Of a DNA stretch of 64,000 nucleotides, positions 25,732-34,889 are shown piece after piece. The stretch is taken from NCBI GenBank assembly GCA_016710265.1, contig JADJJL010000004.1, positions 62,001 through 126,000 of the forward strand. The letters are read 5' to 3'. The position numbers were made by a program, and so were the translations under genes. The notes under the pieces are model-generated. The model saw only the letters and a program-made list of their open reading frames with translations. It had not been told where the DNA came from and did not search any database. Every line of letters begins with the position of its first letter. Position 1 is the first letter of the stretch. This DNA is from Saprospiraceae bacterium. GTDB lineage: Bacteria > Bacteroidota > Bacteroidia > Chitinophagales > Saprospiraceae.

Positions 25732-26682
25732 GTATTTATATTTTAGTCCAATAAAATTTATAAAACGAAGACTGAACTATCATGTTTGCTGCTTGACAAG
25801 TCCACACCATTAGTTTAGTGTCGCAGGATACGACTGAACGATTGATGCCATAAATGTCATTGAACACGACTTTGCTCTGAGTGACCTGTCAAGTCGAATG
25901 CATGAGGGAGCGCCCACCAAGCAGACTTAGGGGCAATCTGTTAACGAATTATTCATGTCATAGACTTTCCTGATATTTATCTACTTCCTTTTGTCCTACT
26001 TTTTGTCGCGCAAAAAGTAGCAAAAACGCAGCCTTTCTAAAAGGCGACCGAACGATCTGCAAAGCAGTTTTGAGCGACAGCTCAAAAAGTGAGGGAGCAC
26101 GTAAGCGATAGCTTTTAGTCATTAATTTTTCGGATATTTATTTTCTTCCTTTTGTCCTACTTTTTCACGCGGAAAAAGTAGCAAAAACGCAGCCTTTCTA
26201 AAAGGCGGCACTTCTATTAGCGGCTAAGCCTTTTAAATTCCTATTCTTTAAACCACATCTGCTGGGCAGATTTTGGACCGTCGGATTTTGTCGCTACGAC
26301 ATCCAAACTGTTCGATTAAACATTTGTCATTCTAACTAAATAAACTTTCTCTGTAGCGACAAAAAATACGGCCTTTTCTCTTATTTTTATTTTTTCAAAG
26401 TTAAAATATCCTCTCATTTAAAAAATTACGTAACCAAAATCTGCCTATTTGAAGCCGCTGGTTTAGAAAGGCTCTTTCAAAATAGTCGGAGATAACTTGT
26501 CTAACATTCAATCTTCAATAACACTTAAGGCGTCATGTGGCAGAGTTTATTATGCCAAGGCGTCGCTCCGCATTTTCACATTTTCAAATTTTCACATTTT
26601 CTAATTATATTCTGCCACTGCATAAATATAAATAGACTAATACCTTGAAATGAGAATTGGACTCAATTATATTTCCAAGTGG
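25732..26682. repeat. large non-coding structured repeat, copy A
   Basis: This fills the 966-base gap between convergent genes and is related over its length, with rearrangements, to 51151-52223. It contains two short hairpins with CTACTTTTT arms (25996-26020 and 26157-26181). It also has nested long-range inverted repeats: GCCTTTCTAAA (26192-26202) with TTTAGAAAGGC (26462-26472), GGCAGATTTTGG (26265-26276) with CCAAAATCTGCC (26434-26445), and TTTTGTCGCTAC (26286-26297) with GTAGCGACAAAA (26353-26364). Near the right end is TAGACTAA. Its left-end counterpart TTAGTCCA has one mismatch. No open frame of note is present. Confidence 0.8.
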
Positions 26683-26684
26683 TA

Positions 26685-27701
26685 TTAGCCTTTGATCATG
26701 TCCTGATAATCTTTCAGGATCATGTCGATTTGTTGCATCTGCATAATTAGAAAATCACCGTCGCTCCGGTTCGCAAAAAATCTAAAAAATTTTCTTTGTT
26801 TTAAGAATTCAGGGGTAAGATCGACCGGCTCTTCTTGTTCTTCATTCACCGGATATAAATTTACAAAAAATGAATCCACAACTCCTTGTCGGGCAACCGA
26901 GATTCTGCAATAAGGAGTTTTTGCTGAGATTTGAGTTTTAGCAGGATGTGTATTTTTATAAGCTTCAATCATGGCCAATGGAATATTGTCCACATACGAT
27001 CTTAAAAATTTAGACTTGACCATTTCGGTATTTGATTCCGGATGTGCAATGGAAATAAGTTTGTATTTATTCTCAGTCTGTTCAATTATAAAGGATCTTT
27101 CAGGTTCATAGGGATATTCCACTTTGATTCCAGAAATATCTTCCGGCCTCAAAGGAATTAAAGCCCTGTCACGCCAATCGTCCAAAGCTAGCTCATAGCG
27201 TTGTCTCACATTTGCGACTTTTTTATCCAAATACATGATATACGGTTGACGGGAACCTTCCATTAAAAAATAAACTCCGGTCTCATCGTCTGTGACACCA
27301 CCAACGTAATAGGTTTTTAATTTTTCTTGATCCTTTCCATAAATTTCTACTTTCAAACCTACTTCGGATAAATCTTTCATGATCACTTCGTAGGCTGCTT
27401 TTGGTGGGATGGATTTTACACTGATTTTGGTCAAAGCGTACATTAAATTTTGGATTGGATTTAGGAATGCGATGTATCGATCATTGACATACCAAACTCC
27501 TTCTTTTTTCTCCAATTGGATGGCTTGTCCTCCTTTCCGCACCATAAATATTTTATGGATGTCATCTTCATTTTCAATGGCAAATTGTCTGTCTGCAGTA
27601 TTGCTTGAAACTTTTTTATCTGATCGGGTGATCAACCACCAACTAGCAAATCCCAACACTACAAAAAGTAAAGCAATAAGATAAAATGTCCTGTTTTTCA
27701 T
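26685..27701 (-). CDS. DUF4340 domain protein, last gene of the gld ABC run
   Basis: This protein of 338 residues has one N-terminal membrane helix (about 5-24) and a large extracytoplasmic part. The opening repeats of the DUF4340 fold are visible (FAIENEDDIHKIFMVRKG, VWYVNDRYIA, YYVGGVTDDETGVYFLME). This domain often accompanies GldG-type ABC proteins. Its start overlaps the gldG stop by four bases (ATGA), so it is translated with gldG. A role as an accessory periplasmic subunit of the Gld ABC transporter is inferred. The stop lies immediately next to the end of repeat copy A. Confidence 0.72.
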   Translation of the reverse strand: MKNRTFYLIALLFVVLGFASWWLITRSDKKVSSNTADRQFAIENEDDIHKIFMVRKGGQAIQLEKKEGVWYVNDRYIAFLNPIQNLMYALTKISVKSIPPKAAYEVIMKDLSEVGLKVEIYGKDQEKLKTYYVGGVTDDETGVYFLMEGSRQPYIMYLDKKVANVRQRYELALDDWRDRALIPLRPEDISGIKVEYPYEPERSFIIEQTENKYKLISIAHPESNTEMVKSKFLRSYVDNIPLAMIEAYKNTHPAKTQISAKTPYCRISVARQGVVDSFFVNLYPVNEEQEEPVDLTPEFLKQRKFFRFFANRSDGDFLIMQMQQIDMILKDYQDMIKG

Positions 27702-29401
27702 AGTTTGATGTATTTTCTTTTGCGGTAATAGTGATTGAATACACCCAAAAGACAGAGTATGATCACAGGAATTCCGATATTAAAAAATTGCCAAAAAGTT
27801 TTTTCTTTTTCAGATTTGACCTTGTCCAACAAGCGCAATTTGTATTGTTTGGATCGAGCCACCAATACATGATTTGGATCAATTAAATACTCCACCGCAT
27901 TCAACATAAAATCTTTGTTTCCCTCAAAATTTAATTTTTCCCATCTGCTATAACCCATTGGCGCAGATTTTCCAGTTTCTTTGTCGTATAGATTTTTTGG
28001 TAAATCACCATCTGCTACAACGATGATGGCTGTGGGATCTGACTTGGGTTTAAACTCCATGTTTAATGCCTGCAGTGTATTGTTCATTTCTTCGGTCACT
28101 CTGTTTTTGTACAGTGAAGAAAAATTTCCCTCCAACAAGACCGCCACTGGTAGATTGGGTTTATTAAATTTATCAGGTTCGGGTTTGTATCGCAAGATGT
28201 CAAAGCTAATTTTCATCGGTGCCAATTGGTATCTGCTGTATTGAGATGAATTGAGTAGAATGGTTTTGCGAACCGCTTCCTCTGTCTTCAAAGTATCGAT
28301 GGTAGAAACAAATTCTAAATTGACTCTGTCAATGTGGTTGGTAATGGGATGGTTGTTTTTAGAAGCCATCAAAGGATGATAATACCATGGAAACAATTCG
28401 ATCTGTGGTTTTCCTCCTTGTCTTCCGATCACTTGTGGAATTCGTGAACATTCAAGATCCAAAACCAGATTAGGTTCTATTCTAACTCCATATTCAAACA
28501 AAAGATCTCCTAATTTTACATCCAATGGTTCAGGGATATATTCCTCGCGCTCGCCCAGAGAATCCAAACTCATGGCAATGCCATCTATAAAAAACATGGC
28601 TTTGCCACCGTTCATAATAAATTGATCGATTTTGAATTTGTCCTTTTCTTCAAAAGCAAGCGTCGGTCTTGCCATGATCAGTAAATCTATTTCCGGATTA
28701 ATCTGCGAGATGCTGTCCAGGTTGATACGTCCTATGTTGTAGAATGGATATAAAAAACCCATTAAGGATTTGGTGTATTCAGTTTCCAGTTCTCCATGTC
28801 CTGTGGTCAAGACAATATTTTTACGGTCTTTGTATCTTAATTTTTGAATGGCGTTGGCAAATTTATATTCCAATAAACTAATAGAGTTGCTCAGCTTGGC
28901 ATCCTGATCCTGGTCAGCAGAATTTTCCAAAAGATTGACTGCCACTTTTCGTTCGCCGTAATTAAATATTGCATAGGGATAAATGATCTGCTCTTTATTT
29001 TCTGACCCAGATCTTACAAACAAATTGGTGGGCAACAAACCATCTTTTTTTAATGCTTCTCTTTGGGCATTGATTTCTTCAATGGTTCCTGCATTTGGAT
29101 CTTCAAACTGGTATTCCACAAATCCAGACTCTCCTGCAAACTGATCGAGCATTTCGATGGTACTCTGTTGCAATCTTTTAAAGCCGGTTGGAAATTCACC
29201 TTCCAATAAAACCCTTACATAAACTACATCAGGTAATTCTTTGAGCATTTTGACGGTGGCCGGAGTGAGGGTAAATCTTTTTTCTTCGGTTAAATCGATG
29301 GAACCATAAAAATAAGAAGAGATGATATTGACCAAAATAAGAATTCCGGCAATCAAAAATAGCCCAACAAGATTTCTAAATTTTTTTAAAAATGGGTACA
29401 T
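27698..29401 (-). CDS. gldG: gliding motility-associated ABC transporter auxiliary protein GldG
   Basis: This 567-residue membrane-anchored protein has helices at about 11-32 and 535-556 flanking a large periplasmic domain. The N-terminal SIDLTEEKRFTLTPAT motif, PDVVYVRVLLEGEFP and the central GHGELE are characteristic of GldG and related ABC-type gliding proteins. With GldF and GldA it forms the ABC transporter known to be needed for gliding in Flavobacterium. What it moves is not established. It shares one base with the gldF stop (TAATG) and four with the next start. Confidence 0.88.
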   Translation of the reverse strand: MYPFLKKFRNLVGLFLIAGILILVNIISSYFYGSIDLTEEKRFTLTPATVKMLKELPDVVYVRVLLEGEFPTGFKRLQQSTIEMLDQFAGESGFVEYQFEDPNAGTIEEINAQREALKKDGLLPTNLFVRSGSENKEQIIYPYAIFNYGERKVAVNLLENSADQDQDAKLSNSISLLEYKFANAIQKLRYKDRKNIVLTTGHGELETEYTKSLMGFLYPFYNIGRINLDSISQINPEIDLLIMARPTLAFEEKDKFKIDQFIMNGGKAMFFIDGIAMSLDSLGEREEYIPEPLDVKLGDLLFEYGVRIEPNLVLDLECSRIPQVIGRQGGKPQIELFPWYYHPLMASKNNHPITNHIDRVNLEFVSTIDTLKTEEAVRKTILLNSSQYSRYQLAPMKISFDILRYKPEPDKFNKPNLPVAVLLEGNFSSLYKNRVTEEMNNTLQALNMEFKPKSDPTAIIVVADGDLPKNLYDKETGKSAPMGYSRWEKLNFEGNKDFMLNAVEYLIDPNHVLVARSKQYKLRLLDKVKSEKEKTFWQFFNIGIPVIILCLLGVFNHYYRKRKYIKL

Positions 29402-30132
29402 TAAAATAAACGATTTTTAATCCAGTAAATGCTGAGCCACAAAAAGAATACAATGATGCTGATAAAATAAATTAAATCTCTGCTATCCAGTTTTCCCTTG
29501 CTGATCGAACTGTAGTGAAAATCCATGCCAATCATCGCCACAAGATCATCCGTTTTGCCATAAAATAAAGGCAGTTTACTCAGGAAATAAAATCCATAGT
29601 AAAATAAAAAACACATCAACACCGAGAATAGAAAAGAAATAATCTGATTTTTATTGAGCGCAGATCCCAATATACCAATGGCACTAAATGAGGCTACAAG
29701 AAAGATCAATCCAATATAAGAGCAAAGGATTGCACCGGAGTCCAAATTGCCTTGAGGCGACCCAAGCTGATGCACGGAATAATAATAGAATAGGGTAGGT
29801 AACAAAGTAATTAATGCAAGCGCCAAACTCGCTAAATATTTGCCCAACACAATCTGAGTTTCAGAAATGGGTTTGGTAATCAATATTTCCAAAGTCCCGG
29901 ATTGTAACTCTTCTGAAAAAGAGCGCATCGTGATGGCCGGAATCATAAACAACAAAATCAACGGGGCCACACTAAACAATTGGTCCAGTGATGCTTCATT
30001 GTAATATAAAATACTGGTGTCCGGAAAAACCCACATCAACAATCCCATCAACATCAAAAAAACGGCGATCACCACATAACCGATGAGTGAACTAAAAAAC
30101 GCCGATATTTCTTTTAAAAAAATGGTCCACAT
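29401..30132 (-). CDS. gldF: ABC transporter permease GldF
   Basis: Six hydrophobic segments fit an ABC-2 type permease of 243 residues. Recognisable features are the N-terminal IFLKEISAFFSSLIGYVV and the amphipathic stretch MRSFSEELQSGTLEILITKPISETQIVLGKYLA (seen in parts around residues 65-97), typical of GldF/NosY-like permeases. It lies six bases after gldA and overlaps gldG. The whole gldA-F-G set on one strand supports a gliding or related envelope function. Confidence 0.88.
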   Translation of the reverse strand: MWTIFLKEISAFFSSLIGYVVIAVFLMLMGLLMWVFPDTSILYYNEASLDQLFSVAPLILLFMIPAITMRSFSEELQSGTLEILITKPISETQIVLGKYLASLALALITLLPTLFYYYSVHQLGSPQGNLDSGAILCSYIGLIFLVASFSAIGILGSALNKNQIISFLFSVLMCFLFYYGFYFLSKLPLFYGKTDDLVAMIGMDFHYSSISKGKLDSRDLIYFISIIVFFLWLSIYWIKNRLF

Positions 30133-30137
30133 AAGGC

Positions 30138-31055
30138 TTAGTTTTCTTGCTTATTGGTGAGCAAACTAAAGACATCTTCCACACTGTTTTTTTCTCCTTG
30201 CATTTCCAACAAGGTCCATTTTTGTTGGACGGCACAGTGGTATATAATTTCTCTTAAATCCGATTTTTGATGCGCGTAAAGCGTGTATTTTCCATGGCCA
30301 CGGTGTTTGATATTTTGTACACCCGGCAAGGCTTTTAAAATAGATTCTTGTACAGCGGCAGCAAATTCTACATGGACCACCTGACGATCCAATCCAATGG
30401 ATTGTAAGGATTCAATAGAATCGTCTGCTACTATTTTTCCTTGATGGATGATGATCACCCGATCACAAAGTGCTTTGACCTCTTGCATAATATGGGTGGA
30501 AAAAATTAAGGTTTTTTCTTTGCCAAAACCTTTGATCAGATTTCGAATATCCTGTATTTGGTTGGGATCCAAACCTGATGTAGGCTCATCGAGAATTAAA
30601 ACTTCCGGATCATGCAGCAGTGCCTGACTCAATCCGACCCTTTGGCGGTATCCTTTGGACAGTGAACCAATGTGTTTGTTTTGTTCGCGGGTCAGCCCGG
30701 TCATTTCAATTAAATCTTCGACCCTTTTTTTGGGTTTGGGCACCTGACTTAATCTTGCGAAGGTGAGTAGATACTCGCGAACATACATGTCTTTGTAAAG
30801 CGGATTGTGTTCTGGCAGATAGCCAATCTTGCGTTTCGCTTCGATGGGTTGTTCGATCACATCGTAACCACAAATTTTAGCAGTGCCCGATGTAGGCGCT
30901 AAAAAAGCGGTTAAAATTTTCATGGTGGTCGTTTTACCGGCCCCATTGGGGCCCAGAAATCCTAGGATTTGACCTTTGGACAACTCAAAACTAATGCCGT
31001 CCAGGGCTCTTTGCTGACCATATATTTTAACTAAATCGCTAACTACTACTGACAT
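30138..31055 (-). CDS. gldA: ABC transporter ATP-binding protein GldA
   Basis: ATPase of the Gld transporter. It has Walker A GPNGAGKTT at 35-43, Q-loop region YLPEHNPLY, signature LSKGYRQRVGL, Walker B VLILDEPT with SGLDPNQ, and a switch histidine in FSTH. The length (305 residues) and the C-terminal extension resemble GldA of gliding Bacteroidota. The start codon is ATG, 66 bases beyond the truB stop, so it may belong to the upstream ftsX-truB transcript or have its own promoter. Confidence 0.88.
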   Translation of the reverse strand: MSVVVSDLVKIYGQQRALDGISFELSKGQILGFLGPNGAGKTTTMKILTAFLAPTSGTAKICGYDVIEQPIEAKRKIGYLPEHNPLYKDMYVREYLLTFARLSQVPKPKKRVEDLIEMTGLTREQNKHIGSLSKGYRQRVGLSQALLHDPEVLILDEPTSGLDPNQIQDIRNLIKGFGKEKTLIFSTHIMQEVKALCDRVIIIHQGKIVADDSIESLQSIGLDRQVVHVEFAAAVQESILKALPGVQNIKHRGHGKYTLYAHQKSDLREIIYHCAVQQKWTLLEMQGEKNSVEDVFSLLTNKQEN

Positions 31056-31120
31056 GGGTAAATTAATGTGCTTATCCTAAGGCGCAAAGTTAGAACGATT
31101 CGGAGACTTAAAGGTCGATC

Positions 31121-31834
31121 TTAGGGGATAAGATTCTGTAAAAACTCATCCAGAGGCCATGCCTGATCGTTTTTTAGAGGGCCAATGGCATAACGGCACA
31201 AGGAGGAAAGGTAGGCCGCGTTGCCAAGTCTTTGGCCAAATTCATGCGCGATAGAGCGGATGTAGGTCCCTTTGGTACAGCGGATGGTAAAATGAATTTC
31301 GGGAAATTTAGAAGCATCCATGTCAAACTGAGAAATGTGCACCGGTTTTGGCTTAAGAATGACTTCTGCTCCCTTTCTGGCCATTTCGTAGGCCCTTTTT
31401 CCATCTACTTTGACTGCAGAGTGGGCTGGAGGGATAATTTCCTGGTATCCCATAAAAGAGTTTTTAACCCTCAAAAGATCCTCCTCTGTAATTCCGCTTG
31501 GATCAGGTCCGGGTATGACCTCTCGCTCCAGATCATAGCTTTCGGTCGAGGCTCCAAGGGTGAAACTTCCGGAATAGGTTTTTTCCATGTCCTGGTATTC
31601 GCTCATTTTTTTGGTCATTCTTCCCGTACAAATGATCAATAAGCCAGTGGCTAAGGGATCCAGGGTACCTGCATGCCCGATTTTTGGTTTTTTCAAACCG
31701 GTTTGAACCAAAGCCCGTTTTATTTTGTCAACGGCAAAAAAAGAAGTCACGCCATAAGGCTTGTTGATGAGGATTAGTTCACCTTTTTCAAAGTCCAATT
31801 CAGCTTTGTTTGTAAAATTTGGGATCCTGTCCAA
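31121..31834 (-). CDS. truB: tRNA pseudouridine(55) synthase TruB
   Basis: Cytoplasmic enzyme that isomerises uridine 55 in the T-loop of tRNA. The catalytic aspartate lies in GHAGTLDPLATGLL (Asp59). Other family marks are LINKPYGVTSF near the start, YSGSFTLGASTESYD, and CTKGTYIRSIAHEFG. The length of 237 residues is a short TruB without a PUA tail, as is common in Bacteroidota. Translation seems to start at TTG three bases after uppP, which indicates coupling in the ftsX-DUF3098-uppP-truB operon. Confidence 0.92.
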   Translation of the reverse strand: MDRIPNFTNKAELDFEKGELILINKPYGVTSFFAVDKIKRALVQTGLKKPKIGHAGTLDPLATGLLIICTGRMTKKMSEYQDMEKTYSGSFTLGASTESYDLEREVIPGPDPSGITEEDLLRVKNSFMGYQEIIPPAHSAVKVDGKRAYEMARKGAEVILKPKPVHISQFDMDASKFPEIHFTIRCTKGTYIRSIAHEFGQRLGNAAYLSSLCRYAIGPLKNDQAWPLDEFLQNLIP

Positions 31835-31837
31835 GAT

Positions 31838-32635
31838 TTATTGGCTTTGAATGAAAATGATCATTCCAATGCCAACGATCATACAATACCAGGCAAAATA
31901 ATGTAATCGGACCTTGGCCACGATTTGCAACATCATATAACAGGCTGCAATTCCAGATAAAAAGGCTGCGATAAATCCAAAACTGATTGCTCCTAAAGAA
32001 TAGGTACTAACCATGAAGTCGCCTTCCATTAAGTCTTTGGCGATTTTACCAAGAATGAGAGGTACAACCATTAAAAAAGAAAAACTGGCAGCCTTGTTGC
32101 GGTCCACACCTAAAAGCATAGCGGTGGAAATGGTACTTCCTGAACGGCTGATCCCGGGTAGGATGGCCAAAGCTTGACTTAGACCCATGAAAATGGCCAC
32201 CTTGGGCGTGATCGCTCCTTCTGCGGGCTTTCTGATTTTAGAACTCAAAAGTATAAGTCCATTGATGAAAAGAAATACAGACACCATCAGGATTTTTCCT
32301 TCAAAAAGGCTGCTGACCAATTCCTCAAAAAAAACACCGACGATGGCCGCAGGAATCATGGACAAAATCACCAACCAGGCAAAAGTCCTTGCGGAAGGAT
32401 CCGATTTTGACAAAAGCCCGCTAAAAATTTTAATAATTTCTTTTCTAAAAACGAAAATGATGCTCAGGGTGGTGGCGATGTGCAGAATGACGGTCAATTG
32501 GAGACTGTCGATGGCAGAAGATTGATCACCCGTAAAGAATTTCGTCAATTCAAGATGTCCATCGCTGGAGATGGGCAAAAATTCGGTGATCCCCTGGACG
32601 ATCCCAAGGATGAAAGTGATCAGATATTCAGACAT
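31838..32635 (-). CDS. uppP: undecaprenyl-diphosphatase UppP (BacA)
   Basis: Integral membrane phosphatase that converts undecaprenyl pyrophosphate to the monophosphate so the peptidoglycan lipid carrier can be reused. It carries the conserved FLPISSDGHLEL (about 19-30; most homologues have SSTGHL) and LPGISRSGSTI, with about seven or eight hydrophobic helices. The length of 265 residues is normal. It follows the DUF3098 gene by five bases and precedes truB by three. Confidence 0.92.
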   Translation of the reverse strand: MSEYLITFILGIVQGITEFLPISSDGHLELTKFFTGDQSSAIDSLQLTVILHIATTLSIIFVFRKEIIKIFSGLLSKSDPSARTFAWLVILSMIPAAIVGVFFEELVSSLFEGKILMVSVFLFINGLILLSSKIRKPAEGAITPKVAIFMGLSQALAILPGISRSGSTISTAMLLGVDRNKAASFSFLMVVPLILGKIAKDLMEGDFMVSTYSLGAISFGFIAAFLSGIAACYMMLQIVAKVRLHYFAWYCMIVGIGMIIFIQSQ

Positions 32636-32640
32636 CGGTT

Positions 32641-32934
32641 TTAGTTTTTAAAGATCGCGTAAACTTCTACCGCTAGACCGGCGATGATAAAGGCGGGTGC
32701 CAGGACCGTTCTGCGGAAGGAGTAGATGATGCTTTCATCCCAGACCTCTGGTGAGGGCATGTGGCCTCCTGACATCAGAAACAATCCGATGGCAATCAAT
32801 CCAAGGCCTATGAGTACGACCCTGATGTGGCTGCGGTTGTAGCTCATTTCTTTGGTAGCAGTTGCACTAGACTGGCTGCTGCTTGCTTTGGAGGCGATTG
32901 GTTGTTCCGATTTTTTTGATTTAGCTTCTCCCAT
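32641..32934 (-). CDS. DUF3098 small membrane protein
   Basis: This protein of 97 residues has a Ser/Lys-rich cytoplasmic N-terminus and two hydrophobic helices (about 34-53 and 75-94). The segment MSGGHMPSPEVWDESIIYSF between them is typical of the DUF3098 family, which in Bacteroidota lies between ftsX and uppP as here. Its function is not known, but the position suggests a link to cell division or envelope synthesis. It is eleven bases downstream of the ftsX tail. Confidence 0.82.
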   Translation of the reverse strand: MGEAKSKKSEQPIASKASSSQSSATATKEMSYNRSHIRVVLIGLGLIAIGLFLMSGGHMPSPEVWDESIIYSFRRTVLAPAFIIAGLAVEVYAIFKN

Positions 32935-32945
32935 GATGATGAGGT

Positions 32946-33793
32946 TTATTTTTGAAAAATTTTAATACTTTGTCTGATGCTCAGATAATGCATGGCCGGA
33001 CTGGCCAGCAAAAGAACGAAGATGGTGATGAGAAAATTTTTGAGTTCCAGTAATTGGTACATCCATGGCGCCAGATAATACAGGACCAGGAGTGCGAGTC
33101 CCATCATGCTCACCGCCATCAATGCACTGGCCAATCCGTGGATGATCGCCAGACGCATGTAAGGGGCAAATATTTTATCTTCTTCGGCACCCAGTAAGGA
33201 CATAATGCGGATCACCGGAGCTTTGGACATAAAAAAATGCGCACTAAATAACCAATGATCAGGAAGGCCAACAAGGTGAGCAATAGGGTAGAAAAAACCA
33301 GCACCGATTTGATTTTACGCACGGTTTGATCTGCACCGCCTGTAGGCGAGGATGGTAGTTCAGTGCCCACCACCAAACCCTTGGCTTTGGCCATTTTTTG
33401 GACTTGCTCTATGGTATGTCCTTGGTCCTGTGTGGGGTCAAGACCCATGACAAGAATGTCCAGAAAGGGATTTTCTCCCGTCTGGAGGGCCATGGACTCC
33501 TGTTCGGACATTTTTTGGAGGGCTTCTTCTTTGGATATGAAATCTAAGGTCCCTGGTAGAATTCCTTTGGTCTTGGCCAGCTCTTTTTGCAGACCTGCCA
33601 GGGAGTCAGGATGATATCCGTTTTGCAGCTCGAGGACGTAGGGAGTTTCGGTCTTGATTCGTTCTTCCAGATTAAGGCTGTGGATGAAGGCCAGGAAGGC
33701 GATCCCCACGAGAGAGAGCACCAGGGCCACCGCCAGCACATGCAATAAATTGGAACTTCCCGAAGACCCCTTCAAATTATAAAATTTTTGCAA
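32946..33793 (-). pseudogene. ftsX: ftsX, cell division ABC permease, broken by one-base frameshift
   Basis: The first part (33793-33212) contains the N-terminal membrane helix, the extracellular domain and the second helix of FtsX. It then runs out of frame as VRIFLCPKLR. The second part (33230-32946) begins MSKAPVIRIMSLLGAEE and holds the remaining two helices. FtsX normally reads through as ...IR..L.....I..M.LVGA. Adding one base to the seven-base A run at 33231-33237 (T7 on the coding strand) joins them as RIFFMSKAPVIRIMSLLGA and gives about 283 residues, a normal length. Possibilities are assembly error, slippage during expression, or a true mutation. An ATG overlaps the break, so a two-piece protein is also possible. 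The apparent TTG start lies within a promoter-like box, so the true start may be a few codons later. Confidence 0.82.
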
Positions 33794-33798
33794 ATGTA
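33791..33798 (-). promoter_or_regulatory. candidate minus-7 box at the ftsX start
   Basis: The minus strand reads TACATTTG, which fits TAnnTTTG, overlapping the first possible TTG of ftsX. If used, transcription starts near 33784 and the TTG at 33775 would be the first usable start. It could instead be fortuitous. Confidence 0.3.
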
Positions 33799-33896
33799 GG
33801 GAAAAACCAAGGAATGATTCTTGAAAAAGGAGGAGGAAGATTTAGGAGTTTTAGAGGATAGGAAAGAGAGGTCGAAATGGATGTAAATATTATCGA

Positions 33897-34889
33897 TCAA
33901 AATCTTGATTTAATCCGATTGGCTAGTTGTTCGATTTTTTTGGAGAGGTAATTAAAAAACATGGCTGTTTGGTGGCCACTGCCTCTTCCCAATAAATAGG
34001 AGGAATCCTCAATATTTTGATACCAATTTTCTGAATATTTTATAAAATCCGGATCATCAGAATAAATAAAGTTGGGATTGTCAAATGCTAGATAGATACC
34101 TGATTTTTTTTCTGTTTTCACCAAGACATGATTACTGGTGTGGATAATTTTATTTTCATATAACTTGAAATTGTTTTGAATATTTGGATTTTTTGAATTA
34201 GCCATGGTCATATTCTTAAGCTCTTTATTTAATTCTTCCAAAGTAGCTAGAATTTTTAAAGCATCTTCCATGGTCAAATCACCTGTTTCGTAATAATAGA
34301 AGATTTGTTGTAAGGTAGTGTCCAAAATTTTAGTATTCCAATATTCAATACTCAATAATTTTGAATAGTTTTCCCAAAGTTTATTGCACTTAATCTGAAC
34401 ATTGTCATCGAAAAGTGCAATGGAAAAAGTTGAGTTTACAAAATGCTCAAGCTTCCAAATTGATTGTGCAAAAATGAATAATTTAAAGTAAGTTAATTCT
34501 GGTTTTAGGAAATAGTAGAAAAAGGGAAGCTCTCTAGTGGCATAATAAACTGTTGCCTTTTGATCTTGACCCAAACCTTTAAAAGTACTGTTGAGTCTAT
34601 TGAGATAATCATCAATGTTATTAATTGGATGTTTGATACTAGGCACATTAAATTGCACTATTCCGATGTCATTCGTAAATACCTTTTTAATATCAATTGA
34701 ATAATAATTGATAAGAAATAACATTTCTTCAAGTGAAAAGAATGAATCTTGTTGTGTCTTTTTATAAATAGACGAAACACTACAATGAAGCAAGCCCGAT
34801 AATTCAGTTGCCCAGTTGCGTTTATTCCTAATCTTGTTTAATAACTCTTGATTAAACAGGCTTTTAAATTCGCTTGTGTCGAATAACAT
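33897..34889 (-). CDS. hypothetical regulator-like protein with N-terminal HTH-like region
   Basis: This soluble protein of 330 residues has no signal or membrane helix. Residues about 14-75 (LLNKIRNKRNWATELSGLLH, CSVSSIYKKTQ, FSLEEMLFLINYY) look like a helix-turn-helix DNA-binding region. The rest is helical and rich in aromatic residues (YYATRELPFFYYFL near 122-136), reminiscent of a family of Bacteroidota proteins of unknown ligand. It is AT-rich and divergent from the five-enzyme cluster across a gap of about 0.3 kb, so it could regulate that cluster. Neither DNA binding nor regulation is shown by sequence alone. Confidence 0.55.
   Translation of the reverse strand: MLFDTSEFKSLFNQELLNKIRNKRNWATELSGLLHCSVSSIYKKTQQDSFFSLEEMLFLINYYSIDIKKVFTNDIGIVQFNVPSIKHPINNIDDYLNRLNSTFKGLGQDQKATVYYATRELPFFYYFLKPELTYFKLFIFAQSIWKLEHFVNSTFSIALFDDNVQIKCNKLWENYSKLLSIEYWNTKILDTTLQQIFYYYETGDLTMEDALKILATLEELNKELKNMTMANSKNPNIQNNFKLYENKIIHTSNHVLVKTEKKSGIYLAFDNPNFIYSDDPDFIKYSENWYQNIEDSSYLLGRGSGHQTAMFFNYLSKKIEQLANRIKSRF

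Noticed and set aside
25732..26682. self-splicing intron or retron reading of the nested repeat
   Set aside because: No reverse transcriptase, maturase or intron core motif is seen, and the element lies between genes, not within one.
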